A model generated the notes under the pieces. That model was not told where the DNA came from. It saw only the letters and a list, made by a program, of their open reading frames with translations, and did no database searches. A DNA stretch of 49,732 nt from positions 1-49,732 of the forward strand of contig MU266539.1 in the NCBI GenBank assembly GCA_021014945.1, in the 5' to 3' direction. Shown piece by piece: positions 48,901 through 49,732 of this stretch (its first letter is position 1; the number at the start of each line of letters is the position of its first letter). Made by a program: the position numbers and the translations under genes. The stretch comes from Leucogyrophana mollusca. Its lineage: Eukaryota > Basidiomycota > Agaricomycetes > Boletales.

Positions 48901-49244
48901 TTCAAAGTTACCTTCAACGTCAGGAACGCTGGCTCCATCGCAGGCGCTGAGGTAAGTGACCATCGTGTTATCATGACCATCACCTCTCAATTTTCGTGTA
49001 GATCCCTCAGCTGTACATTCATCACCCCACGGACGCTGGCGAACCACCCTCAGTTTTGAAGGGGTTCACCAACGTGGAAATAAACCCCGGCGAAACGAAA
49101 CGTGTTTCCATCACCCTCTCGCGTTATGATCTTTCCATCTGGGATGTTGTCGCTCAAGGCTGGCGCAAGCCGGTTGGGGAAATCACTTTCTCGGTTGGTG
49201 CGAGTAGCCGAGACTTCAAATTGAAGGGAGTCATCCCAGCGTGA
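45961..49244 (+). CDS. Secreted GH3 beta-glucosidase
   Basis: Hydrolyses cellobiose and other beta-glucosides to glucose outside the cell. Thirteen exons, from 45961-46398 to 49002-49244, keep phase and total 865 codons plus stop. The signal peptide is about residues 1-18 ([15 protein letters not shown]). A Ser/Thr-rich, probably O-glycosylated linker of about 100 residues follows before the GH3 N-terminal domain ([18 protein letters not shown]). Motifs in order: [32 protein letters not shown], and [19 protein letters not shown], whose Asp in SDW is the catalytic nucleophile. The second domain has [31 protein letters not shown] and [13 protein letters not shown] fibronectin III-like C-terminal domain ([41 protein letters not shown]) completes it. 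All expected catalytic elements are present. Confidence 0.96.
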
Positions 49245-49732
49245 AGGTCAATTATTGTTACGAGTTACAACGCTTAATAATACTCTGCTTGTGAAGTGCA
49301 GCTGCCCCTGATGAGTACATTTCGGCTGGTAATGAAAATTGAATCCCCCGACCGTGCTGTTAGTTTCAGGGGTTATTTGTTCCTGTTGAATTCCAAAGAC
49401 TCTGGTAAACAGACCTAAACAAACACCATGCGCGCATCCCAATGTGTGGGGGTGGGCATTCCCTGCTAGCAACTGTTACGCTTACCTAATGTTCCCATGT
49501 GCCAAACGCGAGGAGTGAAACAACACAGCGCGCTCTCCTAGGGGGCTCGGTCGACAAACTCTATTAAATGCGATTTTAAGACTTAAAAGGACGATAAAAG
49601 TAGCTACGGTGGTAAAAGTAAGTTGTTAAAATGAATATATGTATGAGCATTAGCAACAGTAAAGGACAGTAACAATTAATTCCCCCGAACAAAAGGGGTG
49701 GAGATGTTACCACTGCGTTGAGCAGCGGAAAT
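49245..49732. other. 3' flank of the beta-glucosidase
   Basis: AT-richer non-coding sequence to the window end, presumably with the 3' UTR. No further gene, repeat or RNA is supported. Confidence 0.4.

Noticed and set aside
24675..49244. A co-regulated lignocellulose cluster (laccase plus beta-glucosidase)
   Set aside because: The two genes are about 19 kb apart on opposite strands with gene-poor sequence between; shared lifestyle explains their presence without a cluster.
1..49732. tRNA, rRNA or CRISPR array
   Set aside because: Scanning for T-loop-like GTTCRANNC contexts, conserved rRNA blocks and regularly spaced repeats gave nothing convincing; the DNA is fungal nuclear, where CRISPR is not expected.

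Overview
This 49.7 kb window is nuclear DNA of a filamentous basidiomycete, most likely an Agaricomycete that decays wood or litter. Genes are interrupted by many short introns of about 50-60 bp with GT...AG ends. The window also carries a class I hydrophobin, a basidiomycete-type laccase, an omega-like glutathione S-transferase, a fungal acetamidase-type amidase and a GH3 beta-glucosidase with the expected family motifs. I see no rRNA, tRNA, CRISPR array or intact transposon.

Layout. 1-2107 (-): end-truncated multi-exon gene for an unrecognised membrane protein. 3066-5041 (+): amidase. 5414-5960 (-): hydrophobin with a TATA box. 6749-8949 (-): SET/MYND (SMYD-type) protein. 9298-11606 (-): fimbrin, an actin-bundling protein with four CH domains. 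12428-13613 (+): omega-like GST whose frame requires a 4-nt exon. 14302-16999 (-) and 19552-22851 (+): a divergent pair of large disordered or coiled-coil proteins, the second ending in a J-domain-like HPD module. 24675-26900 (-): laccase with 12 exons. 27-37 kb: gene-poor tract holding unassigned exon-like fragments, a degenerate 116-bp duplication and a 29-bp-arm hairpin. 37121-39512 (+): Ser/Pro-rich protein. 39.5-45.9 kb: second gene-poor tract with a few exon-like pieces. 45961-49244 (+): secreted GH3 beta-glucosidase with 13 exons.

Function. Laccase (phenolic oxidation), beta-glucosidase (cellobiose hydrolysis), GST (detoxification of plant-derived electrophiles), amidase (amide nitrogen use) and hydrophobin (aerial or surface growth) all fit a saprotrophic lifestyle. 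They are spread over the window on both strands and do not form an obvious co-regulated cluster. Fimbrin and the SET/MYND protein are housekeeping-like neighbours.

Limits. Exon models for the amidase, hydrophobin, GST, laccase, beta-glucosidase and the two-exon proteins were checked for reading phase and add up to intact frames. Exons of the fimbrin, SMYD and first gene are approximate. I did not find a convincing new multi-gene system. The most checkable oddities are the GST microexon, the 34.5 kb hairpin, the J-domain coiled-coil architecture and the exon-like fragments in the gene-poor tracts.
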